This document shows positions 42,151 through 52,200 of a stretch of 64,000 nucleotides of DNA, piece by piece; the stretch's first letter is position 1, and the number at the start of each line of letters is the position of its first letter. The notes under the pieces were generated by a model. That model worked only from the letters and a program-made list of their open reading frames with translations, was not told the DNA's origin and searched no databases. The position numbers and the translations under genes were made by a program. The stretch is from the NCBI RefSeq assembly GCF_000316625.1, contig NC_019676.1, forward strand, positions 2,512,501-2,576,500. Reading direction: 5' to 3'. Origin of the DNA: Nostoc sp. PCC 7107 (lineage in GTDB: Bacteria; Cyanobacteriota; Cyanobacteriia; Cyanobacteriales; Nostocaceae).

Positions 42151-43383
42151 TTATGAATGCTGTAGCAGAACTTGTTCATAACGTTTTCCTGCAATATCCC
42201 ATGTAAATTCTGTTTCGACTAATTGTCTACCGTAATCAGACAATTCTGAACGCAGTTGAGGGTTATCAAACAGCTTGCTAATTGCTGTGACATACTCTGC
42301 TGGTGTATTGGCTCTAAAAGCGCGTAATGGTTGTTCTACAATATCTACAGCTAATCCTTCCAAACCGCGATCGCTCGCTACTACGGGTATACCAGCGGCC
42401 ATTGCTTCTAAGGTTTTATTTTTAATCCCAAAACCAGTTCTCAGCGGGACTACACAAACCGTAGACTGATGCAAATATTCTGACATTGAAGCCACACGAC
42501 CGGTCACAATCACGCCGGGAAGATTTTTCAACTCTAAAACTTCTGGTGTGGGTCTAGCACCAACAATACTAAATGTGGTGTCTGGATAATGGGTTTGTAA
42601 TTTTGGTAAAACTTCCACAGCAAAAAAACGTGCTGCATCTATATTATGTGAAGCATCCATCGCACCGACAAAGATTAGTTTATGTCCACCTGGATCTTGA
42701 TGACGACAGGGAAACAATTCTAAATCGACACCGTTGGGAATAACTTTGATTTCTAATTCAGGACGCAGTTTGAGAAATTCTTGGCGATCGTCTTCTGTAG
42801 TCACCACAATATTAGAAAATTTATTGCAGTAACGCTGTTCGTAGCGTTTGAGAACCAGAGACAAATAAAGGCGATCACGCAGTGCATTTTGCGCCGCACC
42901 CATTTCTAAATGATCCCGAATCCATCCATATACGGAACTGTGGACATCAACCACCGTATTTACACGGTGACGGTACTCTGGCTGAATATAAATTTCATTG
43001 ACACTATGTTCACAAGTAATCACATCACACTTACCAGCGCGGACATATTCATCGACACAAGCTTGAATCTCTGGAGAATAGCGATGAAGAACATTTGGCG
43101 GTGTGGCTTTGAGTACTGATTCCAGAAAGCGCACCGTCTTACCAAATAAACGAGCGATCGCATGTTTTTCTTGGGGTTGTGGTGGTAAAGGAAAAACAAG
43201 CAATTCACCTACATATTTCCGTAATTCCTCTATCTCGGCTAATGTTGTTTCCTTGTTATTCTGTGTAATCAACGTTACGTCGTGGTTATATTGAAGATAT
43301 CTCAGTAAATTAAAAGTTCTAATTTCTGTTCCTCCACGACTGGGCGGATATGGAAATGTAGACGATAGCATTAATATCCGCAT
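42151..43383 (-). CDS. Family 4 glycosyltransferase
   Basis: 410 residues from the ATG of MRILMLSSTFPYPPSRGGTE; an ATG four codons upstream (43395) abuts AGGAG and is less likely. GT-B fold: the N-terminal acceptor domain is followed by the GT1/GT4 donor domain with VIPNGVDLELF, LIFVGAMDASHNIDAARFF and the E-x7-E region NKTLEAMAAGIPVVASDRGLEG. It transfers a nucleotide-activated sugar, probably for exopolysaccharide or envelope glycan. It is divergent from another glycosyltransferase at 43542, a small glycan pair. Confidence 0.88.
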   Translation of the reverse strand: MRILMLSSTFPYPPSRGGTEIRTFNLLRYLQYNHDVTLITQNNKETTLAEIEELRKYVGELLVFPLPPQPQEKHAIARLFGKTVRFLESVLKATPPNVLHRYSPEIQACVDEYVRAGKCDVITCEHSVNEIYIQPEYRHRVNTVVDVHSSVYGWIRDHLEMGAAQNALRDRLYLSLVLKRYEQRYCNKFSNIVVTTEDDRQEFLKLRPELEIKVIPNGVDLELFPCRHQDPGGHKLIFVGAMDASHNIDAARFFAVEVLPKLQTHYPDTTFSIVGARPTPEVLELKNLPGVIVTGRVASMSEYLHQSTVCVVPLRTGFGIKNKTLEAMAAGIPVVASDRGLEGLAVDIVEQPLRAFRANTPAEYVTAISKLFDNPQLRSELSDYGRQLVETEFTWDIAGKRYEQVLLQHS

Positions 43384-43541
43384 ATAATTTTGCATCTCCT
43401 TTTCTTAGTAAATATTGTTATGCAATTATTCCGTTAATCGATAATACTTTAACTTTTATTTTGTTAAATGTAAGCTGATTCTCATCAAGTTATTATCCTA
43501 ATTTATTCAACTAATATTCTGCAAATCTATCAGCAAAAAAT

Positions 43542-44495
43542 ATGAGTAACAAACCGCTTCTGTCTATTATTACTCCTACCTTGGGTAAATTTTCTGACTA
43601 TTGGCTAGAAAATCTTTTAAACGTGGCAGGTTCTGTCCAATTTATTTTAGTTTATCCACCTAAAGTTAAAACCAGAGCAATCAATGATCCCAGAGTTACA
43701 GAAATAATTAGTCCCTACAAAGGCGAGATGCCACAGAGGTTTGTCGGTTTACTCAATGCTCAAGGAGACTATATTTTAGCCTTGGATGACGATGATTATG
43801 TGCATCCCCAAGTGTGTGAATTATTAGCTAAATATTTTCAACGTTTCCCTGAAAGTTGGATTCTGCGTTTACAAAAACTGAATATTGATATTAATGATGA
43901 AAAACGTATCCAACAACCGTGGGCAGAAATTCCTGATATAGAACAACTGGAAGTATGCAAAAAAACTCCTGAAAATCCTTATCCTTATCAAAAAGGTAAC
44001 TATAAAGGTTTATTAGAAGTTCCCATTGCTCCCTTAGATAAAAATTTTGATTGGCGTTATCTTTTCTGGCCATTTTTAACTAGAAAAGATAACGAAGGTT
44101 ATCATGTAGAAAATTTTAACAACGTTGTTTGGAGAAATGATTTAATTCAGCAAGCGCTTCCTGAACTTTCACACGCCACAAAAGTTATGGGAGCCGTGAC
44201 GTGGATACCCTCAAGTGGATTTGATAGATTATCTGGTTTATTTGTCCAAGCTAACTTTTTTGAGAAAGATGCTATTATCGGTCACTGGATACCAAAACCA
44301 GAACAAATTAGATATATAGATAAAGATCCAGCTTTAAAGCCACCAAGATTTCATGTGATTTCTGATGCCTTGTTAATTAAACACTTTCCCCAATATGGTT
44401 ATTTGTGGAATCTTGTGTTTAGCAAGTTATATGCTGTTCCCAGAACAGCGGGGAAATTAATCAGGTTGAAGTTAGTAAAAAAGGCACAGAAGTAG
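43542..44495 (+). CDS. Family 2-like glycosyltransferase
   Basis: 317 residues. GT-A fold: SIITPTLGKFSDYWLENLL at the start and the metal-binding acidic motif LALDDDDYVHP at about residues 78-88. The C-terminal half (about 120-317) is family-specific, rich in aromatic residues, with no membrane helix. The sugar and acceptor are unknown. It is the divergent neighbour of the GT4 gene and probably part of the same glycan function. Confidence 0.8.
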   Translation: MSNKPLLSIITPTLGKFSDYWLENLLNVAGSVQFILVYPPKVKTRAINDPRVTEIISPYKGEMPQRFVGLLNAQGDYILALDDDDYVHPQVCELLAKYFQRFPESWILRLQKLNIDINDEKRIQQPWAEIPDIEQLEVCKKTPENPYPYQKGNYKGLLEVPIAPLDKNFDWRYLFWPFLTRKDNEGYHVENFNNVVWRNDLIQQALPELSHATKVMGAVTWIPSSGFDRLSGLFVQANFFEKDAIIGHWIPKPEQIRYIDKDPALKPPRFHVISDALLIKHFPQYGYLWNLVFSKLYAVPRTAGKLIRLKLVKKAQK

Positions 44496-44550
44496 ACGTA
44501 GGGTGGGGATTTTTAGTTCAACTTTTATTAATAGTTTCAGATAACCACAA

Positions 44551-44620
44551 GAAAAAAGCCGCCGCAACTCAGCGTTGCAGCGCTTTCGGTGTGGTATGAG
44601 GAGCTTAACTACATATCATG
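44551..44620 (-). ncRNA. Yfr1-like sRNA candidate, copy B
   Basis: Minus strand: AGTTAAGCTCCTCATACCAC, then a GC-rich 13-bp hairpin (arms near GCGCTGCAAC and GTTGCGGCGGC, one bulge) and TTTTTTC. Same layout and sequence as copy A. The core CTCCTCATAC has one change from the Yfr1 core. Ends are approximate. Confidence 0.55.
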
Positions 44621-44720
44621 ATACAGTAGCTGACTAGTTTGCTACATCCTCGTAACAATTTTGGTAACAGAAATTTTTAGCAAGCACAGCCATAACTCCC
44701 AGTTGTAATCTTTTCAGACA

Positions 44721-44797
44721 AAATAAAAACCGTAGAAAAATATAATTTCTACGGTTTTATAGTGTGGTGTGAGGAGACTTAACTAATCTCATCATAT
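44721..44797 (-). ncRNA. Yfr1-like sRNA candidate, copy A
   Basis: Minus strand: AGTTAAGTCTCCTCACACCA is followed by a perfect 13-bp hairpin (AAAACCGTAGAAA / TTTCTACGGTTTT, loop of 7) and TTTTTATTT. CTCCTCACAC matches 10 of the 11 bases of the conserved Yfr1 core ACUCCUCACAC, which in cyanobacteria is single-stranded and lies before the terminator stem, as here. It lies downstream of arsS. The 5' end is not defined by the sequence. Confidence 0.6.
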
Positions 44798-44906
44798 AAC
44801 CCCTAGAAAGATTATTGACCCACTCTTAATAAAATTTGCAGCAAGATTATCGTTTGATGACATAACTCTAAATTATTGGGTATTTAATTTTTTCTAGAGT
44901 TAATTT

Positions 44907-45896
44907 TTAGATTAAAGCACCACCACAACTAGAACCACTCCCTGCGGTACAACCGTAGCAATAGGGGGCTGTTTGTACCTCCGAAACTAAGTCTAAATTA
45001 CTAGCTGCCAACAACTGAGTAACTGTTAAGTTTTCACCATTGGTGTTTTTTGCTGGTAGATTCATCATTTGGTTAAAATCGCAATCATAAACATTACCTA
45101 AATAATCAATCGAAAGTTCATTACGACACATTAAATGCTCAATGGTGCTGGCATTAAAATGGGATTCTAAAAACTGTAGATAGGGAATGTATAGTTTTTT
45201 ATACTCTAAATACATCTTAGTTCTACCAACTGGTAAATTTGTAATGGTAAACAAATTATTAAAATCAACATTAAACTTGTCTTTTAAAAACCTTTTATAA
45301 TCCTGCTCTAAATTATTTTGTTCAGGAGCTAAAGCAAATTTTTTATCTGTGGGTAATTGGGGATTATAAACTAAATCTAAAATTAAATTTAGGTCTTGAG
45401 CATAACCAAATTTGTTGAGCAATTGCAAAGCTTTAATAGAATCATCAAAAACCCCAGCACCGCGCATTTTATCTACGTTATCTGCTAAATAACAGGGTAG
45501 AGAGGCAACTATTCTGACTTGATTTTGCGCGAAATATTCTGGTAAATCTCCAAAACCATCTACAAAATAAATAGTCAAATTAGAGCGAACAATTACCTGT
45601 TTATTAGTTGCTCTCGCTGCTTCTACGAGTGGTTTAAAGCCATAATTCATTTCTGGTGCGCCACCAGTCAAATCAACAATCTCAATTTCGGGAAATTTAT
45701 GAATTAATTCAATCAATTGTTTGCAAATTTCAGGAGAAAGTTCTTCTGTACGTTTTGGGCTGGCTTCAACATGACAATGACTACAAGCAAGGTTGCAGCG
45801 TTTACCCAGATTAATTTGCAAGATAGTAATTTTCTTTTTGGTTAAAGGTGTATTTAATTTATGATTGAAGTTAGTAACTATTGAGGTAGTTTGCAT
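44907..45896 (-). CDS. arsS: Arsenosugar biosynthesis radical SAM protein ArsS
   Basis: 329 residues. Radical SAM motif CNLACSHC (about residues 34-41), TGGAPEMNYGFKPL, and the ArsS C-terminal region with the cysteines of VYDCDFNQMMNLP and APYCYGCTAGSGSSCGG. In cyanobacteria ArsS adds a 5'-deoxyadenosyl group to dimethylarsenite made by ArsM, giving arsenosugar precursors. The gene is the third of arsM-PiT-arsS, all on the minus strand with short gaps, so the call is strongly supported by context. Confidence 0.9.
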   Translation of the reverse strand: MQTTSIVTNFNHKLNTPLTKKKITILQINLGKRCNLACSHCHVEASPKRTEELSPEICKQLIELIHKFPEIEIVDLTGGAPEMNYGFKPLVEAARATNKQVIVRSNLTIYFVDGFGDLPEYFAQNQVRIVASLPCYLADNVDKMRGAGVFDDSIKALQLLNKFGYAQDLNLILDLVYNPQLPTDKKFALAPEQNNLEQDYKRFLKDKFNVDFNNLFTITNLPVGRTKMYLEYKKLYIPYLQFLESHFNASTIEHLMCRNELSIDYLGNVYDCDFNQMMNLPAKNTNGENLTVTQLLAASNLDLVSEVQTAPYCYGCTAGSGSSCGGALI

Positions 45897-45947
45897 AAGT
45901 TTATTTTCCGAATTTTAAATAAACACAATACAGGCAGAGATAAATCT

Positions 45948-46907
45948 CTAACCTTGTAATAATCTATAGGCTATACCACTAATAATTGCAGCTGTGGGTA
46001 AAGTAAAAATCCAGGCAATAATTATTTGCAAGAAAACACGTAAATTAACTTTTCTTTCAGTGAGTCCGACACCAACAATAGAACTAGCTGCAACATGAGT
46101 TGTGGAAATAGGTAGACCAAAACAAGTAGCGGCGATCGCTAAAAAGCCAGTCACCATATTGGCAGATAAACCTTGAGTAGAATCTATAGTGGTAATTCTT
46201 GTACTCATCGTTTCAGCAATTCTTTGGGAGTTGAGTAAGCCCCCTAATCCCATTGCCATTGCGATGGTTAACATTCCACCTTGAATGGAGAAATATTCAA
46301 TAATCAGAATAATAGAAACTAGCTTAGGTGTTTGATTTATACCTCTGGCAAAACTGACTACGCCTGCACTGATAAAATGCAGAGTATCTAGAACTTTTTG
46401 ATTGGTAAACCAGTTAAATTGAAAATTAAAATATGCAATTAACTTATAAAGACCTGCTGCTAGAAAAATGGCAATTAGGGGACTAAAGAATAAAGGGAGA
46501 ATAAAAGACTTTATTAATACGGTAAAATTAACCTTGAGACCGATCGCCACTAATCCCGCCCCTAGTAAACCACCTGTTAAACTGTGAGTTGTGGAAATCG
46601 GGAATCCGGTCAAAGCAGCCATCAACACCGTTACACCAGTTGCGATCGCTACTGCTAAATGAATTTCTGGTACATTAGCAATTTCATCTGGAAAAATACC
46701 CTGTCCAGAAAATTTTTGTACTAATGTACCAGCCATAAATATTGAGGCAACTGCACCAGCAAAGGTCATAATAGTTGCCCATAAAATCGCTGTTTGGTAG
46801 CTAGTTATCCCACTACCAAATAGCGTTGCTACACCTTTAAAGTTGTCATTCGCTCCGTGAGAGTAAGCCAAAAATAACGTAGCCAAAAATAAGCTAATAA
46901 TTAACAT
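45948..46907 (-). CDS. PiT-family inorganic phosphate transporter
   Basis: 319 residues with about 9-10 membrane helices. The two PiT signatures are present: SHGANDNFKGVATLFGSG in the first repeat and STTHSLTGG / STTHVAASSIVG in the repeats. PiT permeases import phosphate with H+ or Na+. It is shorter than E. coli PitA (499), as is common in this branch. Set between arsM and arsS, it may keep phosphate supply up under arsenate stress or may carry arsenate; neither is shown by sequence. Confidence 0.9.
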   Translation of the reverse strand: MLIISLFLATLFLAYSHGANDNFKGVATLFGSGITSYQTAILWATIMTFAGAVASIFMAGTLVQKFSGQGIFPDEIANVPEIHLAVAIATGVTVLMAALTGFPISTTHSLTGGLLGAGLVAIGLKVNFTVLIKSFILPLFFSPLIAIFLAAGLYKLIAYFNFQFNWFTNQKVLDTLHFISAGVVSFARGINQTPKLVSIILIIEYFSIQGGMLTIAMAMGLGGLLNSQRIAETMSTRITTIDSTQGLSANMVTGFLAIAATCFGLPISTTHVAASSIVGVGLTERKVNLRVFLQIIIAWIFTLPTAAIISGIAYRLLQG

Positions 46908-46922
46908 TTTGGGGTTTAATTT

Positions 46923-47891
46923 TTAACAGCAACCACCACCGTTGTAGTGCCAAGTTGAATCAGTACTTATGATTTTTTCTGGCTCTAAAGCTGCCAGTTT
47001 AGCAGCAGTTTTATCACAAACCGCTGCGGGAATACCACGCTGAAGTAGATGTCCGGCTCCGTCATCAAACAAAGATTCTGCACCACAATAAATAGCAGTC
47101 TTGCCAGTAAAAATACAAGCGCCATCTTCGGGAATTGCCACTTTAAAAGAAACCGAATCCAGACTTTCTAAAAGTAGGTTTTCTTCTAAGTTGTAAGTTT
47201 GAGCATCGAGTAACCGATAAGGACGACGGGCGCGAATTTCAATTTGACCAAAACCAGCATCAATAATGCGCTGAGTATATTCTTGATAGGTAAATGCGCC
47301 TGACAAACACATAGCGCGTAGTCGCTCATCTTGTTGAAGATGGACAGGAATTGGACGTGTCGCAATGGGATCACTCATCTGCAAGCGTCCACCTGGTTTC
47401 AGCACACGATATGCTTCTTTTAAAGCTCTGGTTAAATCTTCTGGTTCAAAAATGTTGAACAGGCAATTCTGCGCGACAATATCCACAGAAGCATCAGCTA
47501 CAGGCAAATTAAAAGCATCACCTGTGCAAATCTCCACAAAATTTGGCTCAAACCAGGAGTTTTCTGTGGCCGCAATTTCTAGGTTGCGTGTAGCAGCCTC
47601 TCGCATAGCGGCAACTGGTTCAACAGCAATCACAGCACCAGCACGGCGAGAAAAATAAGCGAATTGCAACGCCTCTAACCCACCACCAACACCAACATAA
47701 AGTACCGTGGGTTGGTTATTAAGTTCTGTAGGGTGAACTGTTGTACCACAACCGTAGTTCATTTCTTGCATAGACACAGGAATTTTCAAGCCTGGGAATT
47801 GCAAGGGTGAACTTTGGACACAGCAAAGTCCTAATTGGGGTGTTTCTGCAACTTCGCGGTAAAATTCCGCCGCTGTTTCTAGATAAGTCAT
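46923..47891 (-). CDS. arsM: Arsenite methyltransferase ArsM, arsenosugar type
   Basis: 322 residues from the ATG giving MTYLETAAEFYREVAE; an ATG 15 codons upstream (47936) is possible. SAM-dependent methyltransferase core: YVGVGGGLEALQFA, the acidic VEPVAAM and DIVAQNCLFNIFEPEDL. Cysteines for arsenite include the pair GLCCVQ near the N-terminus, YGCGT, and the C-terminal GGGCC. It methylates arsenite to dimethylarsenite. First gene of the arsM-PiT-arsS unit (16 bp to PiT), so regulated together. Confidence 0.9.
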   Translation of the reverse strand: MTYLETAAEFYREVAETPQLGLCCVQSSPLQFPGLKIPVSMQEMNYGCGTTVHPTELNNQPTVLYVGVGGGLEALQFAYFSRRAGAVIAVEPVAAMREAATRNLEIAATENSWFEPNFVEICTGDAFNLPVADASVDIVAQNCLFNIFEPEDLTRALKEAYRVLKPGGRLQMSDPIATRPIPVHLQQDERLRAMCLSGAFTYQEYTQRIIDAGFGQIEIRARRPYRLLDAQTYNLEENLLLESLDSVSFKVAIPEDGACIFTGKTAIYCGAESLFDDGAGHLLQRGIPAAVCDKTAAKLAALEPEKIISTDSTWHYNGGGCC

Positions 47892-48003
47892 TACAGTCTT
47901 GATATTAGGTTTTTGTGAATACTCAATTCTGTGCATTTTAATATAACTGACTATTGCCTAAATGAATTTCTCCTGAGAGGGAGAAGCAACGGGAAATTGA
48001 GTT

Positions 48004-48281
48004 TTAAATTTCAATGACAATTTTACCGAAGTGGGCGGCGGTTTTGAGGTATCGATCAGCTTCTGAGACTGCGGTAAAGGGAAAAACTAAATCAATTATA
48101 GGGAAGATTTGATGGTGAGATATTGCTTGATTCATGTTTTCAAACATTTCTCGATTACCTACATAAATCCCTTGTATTGTCAGGCTTTTGCCTAATATGG
48201 GCAGTACTTCCTTTGCCTGTCAGCACCCCAATTAAGCTCACACACCCCATTTTGACGGCTTGGAGTGATTGCGGTAAAGTT
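48004..48281 (-). pseudogene. Zinc-type alcohol dehydrogenase remnant
   Basis: The minus strand gives SLTIQGIYVGNREMFENMN and, further on, DLVFPFTAVSEADRYLKTAA ending HFGKIVIEI stop, the C-terminal part of a medium-chain zinc alcohol dehydrogenase. The upstream part LPQSLQAVKMG, followed by SLIGVLTGKGSTA, is in another frame, so a frameshift lies near 48205. The remaining N-terminal about 250 residues are absent. A TTGGGT(T/G)AAAG inverted repeat (about 48296-48339) replaces the 5' end. Confidence 0.8.
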
Positions 48282-48371
48282 TTGCTAAAAAAATGTTGGG
48301 TTAAAGCCAAATATATATTCTGCGCCTTCACCCAACCTAATTTGAATATATTTTTGAGTTGAAAAAATACC

Positions 48372-49010
48372 TTAAGTTCCAGGTAAATTTCGCAATTGTT
48401 CACCTAAATGAGAACGATCTGCTAAAGAGCGCAACAATGGCCCGTGGGAAGTAAATTCTACAACACTCACAGAACCGACGGGGCAATCCAAGCGATAACG
48501 AAAACGTCCCACATCAATTCCTAGCAAACTGCACAACATAATTCTAATAGTGGCTTTATGGGCGACAACTAAAACATTGCCACTTTGGTGAAAATGCTTG
48601 ATTTCTTCAATCACTCCCATTGCGCGGGAAGCAATTGTGATAGCCATTTCTCCACCTGTTGGTGCATACCAAGCTGGGTCAGCAGACCAACGTAGAAAAT
48701 CATCGTGATATTCTTGACTGATAAATTCTGGGGTTTTACCTTCCCATTGGCCGTAGTTAATTTCTTTTAAACCCTCACGCAGTTGTGGTTCTATCCCAAT
48801 AGCTGTACACAAAGGTTTAGCTGTGGCTATTGTGCGCCGCATCGGACTACAAAAAATATCTGCCCAATCCAGAGACTGGTATGCAGATGCAAAAGCCTCA
48901 GCCATATCCAAACCTTCAGGAGTCAGTTCTGAGTCTATAGAACCACAAAAAGCATTATTACGACTGTATTCTGTTTGTCCGTGACGAAGAAAGTAAATAT
49001 GTAAGTTCAC
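48372..49010 (-). CDS. Histidine phosphatase family protein (phosphoglycerate-mutase fold)
   Basis: 212 residues. Catalytic RHG motif FLRHGQTEYSRNNAFCGSID near residue 8, second His in VVAHKATIRIML (about residue 155), and the acid Glu in INYGQWEGKTPEFI. It may be an alpha-ribazole or sugar phosphatase or a phosphoglycerate-mutase-like enzyme; the family is diverse and the substrate is not clear. Length is typical. It is divergent from the large kinase gene and adjoins the alcohol dehydrogenase remnant. Confidence 0.87.
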   Translation of the reverse strand: MNLHIYFLRHGQTEYSRNNAFCGSIDSELTPEGLDMAEAFASAYQSLDWADIFCSPMRRTIATAKPLCTAIGIEPQLREGLKEINYGQWEGKTPEFISQEYHDDFLRWSADPAWYAPTGGEMAITIASRAMGVIEEIKHFHQSGNVLVVAHKATIRIMLCSLLGIDVGRFRYRLDCPVGSVSVVEFTSHGPLLRSLADRSHLGEQLRNLPGT

Positions 49011-49231
49011 GGTAAATTCTCGCTAAGGTTTAAAGAGTATTAAATAATGCTTAGTTTATGAATTGTTTAAGGGCATAATACCATAGCCATTCAAATCCCT
49101 ACAGAAGCAACGCTATTTATACTAATGGCAGTGGGGAGTAGGAATATTCCTTCTAAGAAGAAGTATGAAAATATACTTATTTTAAATATTCTTGTTATCT
49201 AATACTTAATAAACGGGAATAATAACTTTTG

Positions 49232-49257
49232 ATGTATATAGATGAATCTATATACAT
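49232..49257. promoter_or_regulatory. Perfect 12-bp palindrome upstream of the first HstK-like kinase
   Basis: ATGTATATAGAT - GA - ATCTATATACAT is a perfect 12-bp inverted repeat 35 bp before the start codon. Its position suits an operator overlapping the leader; a hairpin is equally possible. Confidence 0.5.
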
Positions 49258-49291
49258 AAACAAAATTCAACTGACATTGAGGCATGTATAA

Positions 49292-52200
49292 ATGGATGCT
49301 AAAGTTTGCACTCCCATAATTCTTGGATATCAAATTAGGGAAGTACTATACACAGGCTCCCGAACTAGAGTATATCGAGCTATCCGCCAGTTTGATCAAC
49401 TACCAGTAGTTATCAAGCTTTTGACTTCAGAATGTCCCAGTTTCTCAGAATTATTACAATTTCGCAATCAATATAGCATTAGTAAAAATCTTCCCATTCC
49501 TGGAATTATCCATCCCTTAGCATTAGAAACCTACGGTAATGGTTATATTTTGGTGATGGCGGATAGTGGGGGAATCGCATTACGAGAATACATCAAAGCT
49601 AAGATTCTCAGCCTCGACGAATTTTTAGCGATCGCCATCCAACTAGCTAATATTCTTCAAGATTTACACCAAAATCGCGTTATTCATAAAGATATCAAAC
49701 CTGCAAATATTCTGATTAATCCTCAAACAAAACAAGTTCAAATCATTGACTTTAGTATTGCTTCCTTGTTACCTAGAGAAACTCAAGAAATCAAAAGTCC
49801 AAATGTTTTAGAAGGAACACTCGCTTATATTTCTCCAGAACAAACTGGGAGAATGAATCGAGGTATAGATTACCGGAGTGATTTTTATTCTTTGGGCGTG
49901 ACATTTTATGAAATATTGACTGGGAATTTACCCTTTATTTGTAGCGACCCAATGGAGTTGCTGCATTGTCATATTGCTAAACAACCAGATGAACTCAACA
50001 GTACAGAAATCCCCCAGGTAATTGCAGAGATTGTCATGAAGCTGATGGCGAAAAACGCTGAAGACCGGTATCAAAGTGCATTAGGTTTAAAATTTGATTT
50101 AGAAAAATGCCTGTCTCAATCTCAATTAACTGGCAAAGTTGAATATTTTGCCATTGGTGAGAAAGATAGTTGCGATCGCTTCCTCATCCCAGAAAAACTC
50201 TACGGACGGGAAACTGAAGTCCAAACTCTATTAAATGCTTTTAAGCGTGTCACAGTCGGTGCTTCAGAATTAATGTTAGTTGCTGGATCTTCTGGGATTG
50301 GCAAAACTGCGATTGTCAATGAAGTGCATAAACCGATTGTCCAACAACGCGGCTATTTTATTAAAGGTAAATTTGACCAATTCAATCGCAACATTCCGTT
50401 TTCAGCATTTGTGCAAGCCTTCCGCGACTTGATGGGACAGTTGCTGTCAGAATCTGACACACAACTCCAGCAATGGAAAACTCAGATTTTAGCAGTTGTA
50501 GGCGAAAACGCACAAGTTCTGATTGAAGTCATTCCCGAACTAGAAATAATTATTGGAAAACAACCACCCGCACCTGAATTATTGGGTAGTGCGGCGCAGA
50601 ATCGCTTTAATTTGTTATTTCAAAAATTTATTCAAATATTTACCACTGTAGAACATCCATTAGTCATATTTTTAGATGATTTACAGTGGGCTGATTCAGC
50701 TTCCTTTGAGTTGATTAAACTACTAATGCAAAACAGTCATTATCTGTTGGTATTAGGTGCATATCGAGATAATGAAGTGTCACCTATCCACCCATTTATC
50801 TTGATGTTAGAAGAACTCAAGCAAGTAAAAACGATTGTTACTACAATTACTCTTCCACCTCTGACTTGTGATGATACCAATCATTTGGTTGCAGACACGT
50901 TGAATTGTTCTCTAGAATTTACCAAACTCCTGACCGAATTAATTCAGCGAAAAACTCAAGGTAATCCATTTTTTACCACCCAGTTTCTCAAAGCATTACA
51001 CGAAGAAAAATATATTATCTTTAATTGCGATCGCCATTATTGGGAATGTGATTTGCTCAAAGTAAATGAACTATCACTCACTGATGATGTAGTGGAATTT
51101 ATGGCATTGCAATTACAGAAATTACCAGCCGCAACCCAAAAGATTTTAAAATTAGCCGCCTGTGTCGGTAACACGTTTGATTTAGCAACAGTAATGCTGA
51201 TCTCAGAACAATCGCCAACTGATACATCCACAGCATTATGGAAAGCTTTGCAAGAAGGCTTGATTATTCCTACAAGCCAAGTTTACAAATTCTTTCAATT
51301 AGAAGATACGGCACATTCTCAAGCAGAACACACCATCAATCCAACATATCGATTTCTACACGATCGCATTCAACAAGCCGCCTATTCTTTAATACCTGAT
51401 GACCAAAAACAAGTCACGCATTATCAGATCGGGCAACAATTATTAAGTCATCTCTCGGAGGAAAAACAGCGGGAAAGTATTTTTGATATCGTCAATCATT
51501 TAAATATGGGGAGCGAGTTGATTACCACACAAAGACAAAGAAATCAATTAGCAAAGTTAAACCTTATGGCTGGAGAAAAAGCCCTGGCAGCAACGGCATA
51601 CTCTGCTGCTGCTAAATATTTTGATAGTGGAGTTAAGTTTCTACATGCCGATAGCTGGCAAAGCGAGTATAGGCTGACATTATCTCTTTATGAATCTGCA
51701 ATTGAGGCAGAATATCTTAACATCAACTTTGCTCATGCTCAATCCTTAGCTAATTTTGTTTTAGAGCGCACGACTAGCCTACTTGATCGCGTCAAATTTT
51801 ATGAACTGCAAATTCAAATGTATATGGCTCAGTCAGAAACGCCAAAAGCACTGGCCATAGGTATGTCGGCTTTAGAACTTTTAGGAGTAGATTTAAACAA
51901 TGCTCCCGCATCTTCAGCAATTTATCTGCCACAACTAGCCACAATAGAATCATTGCCAGTTATGCAAGATGCTCATCAAATTGCTGTTATGCGTATACTC
52001 ATGGCAATTTTTTCTCCAGCCTACACCACAAAACCAGAACTTTTGTCCCCGATTGTTTTGACAATGATTAATCTAAGTTTAAAACAGGGACACACATCGC
52101 TGACTGCCTTTGCCTATGTATTTTATGGCATAATGCTGTGTGGATTTGAGAAGGATTTAGATAAGGGATATTACTCTGGATTACTGGCTTTGAAAGTATT

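Noticed and set aside
44551-44797. NsiR1-type tandem heterocyst RNA instead of Yfr1.
   Set aside because: NsiR1 repeats lie upstream of hetF, which is not here, and the shared core matches Yfr1.
48155-48403. 82-codon minus-strand frame as a gene.
   Set aside because: Its C-terminal half is a frame of the decayed alcohol dehydrogenase and the rest spans an inverted repeat and the end of the phosphatase gene.
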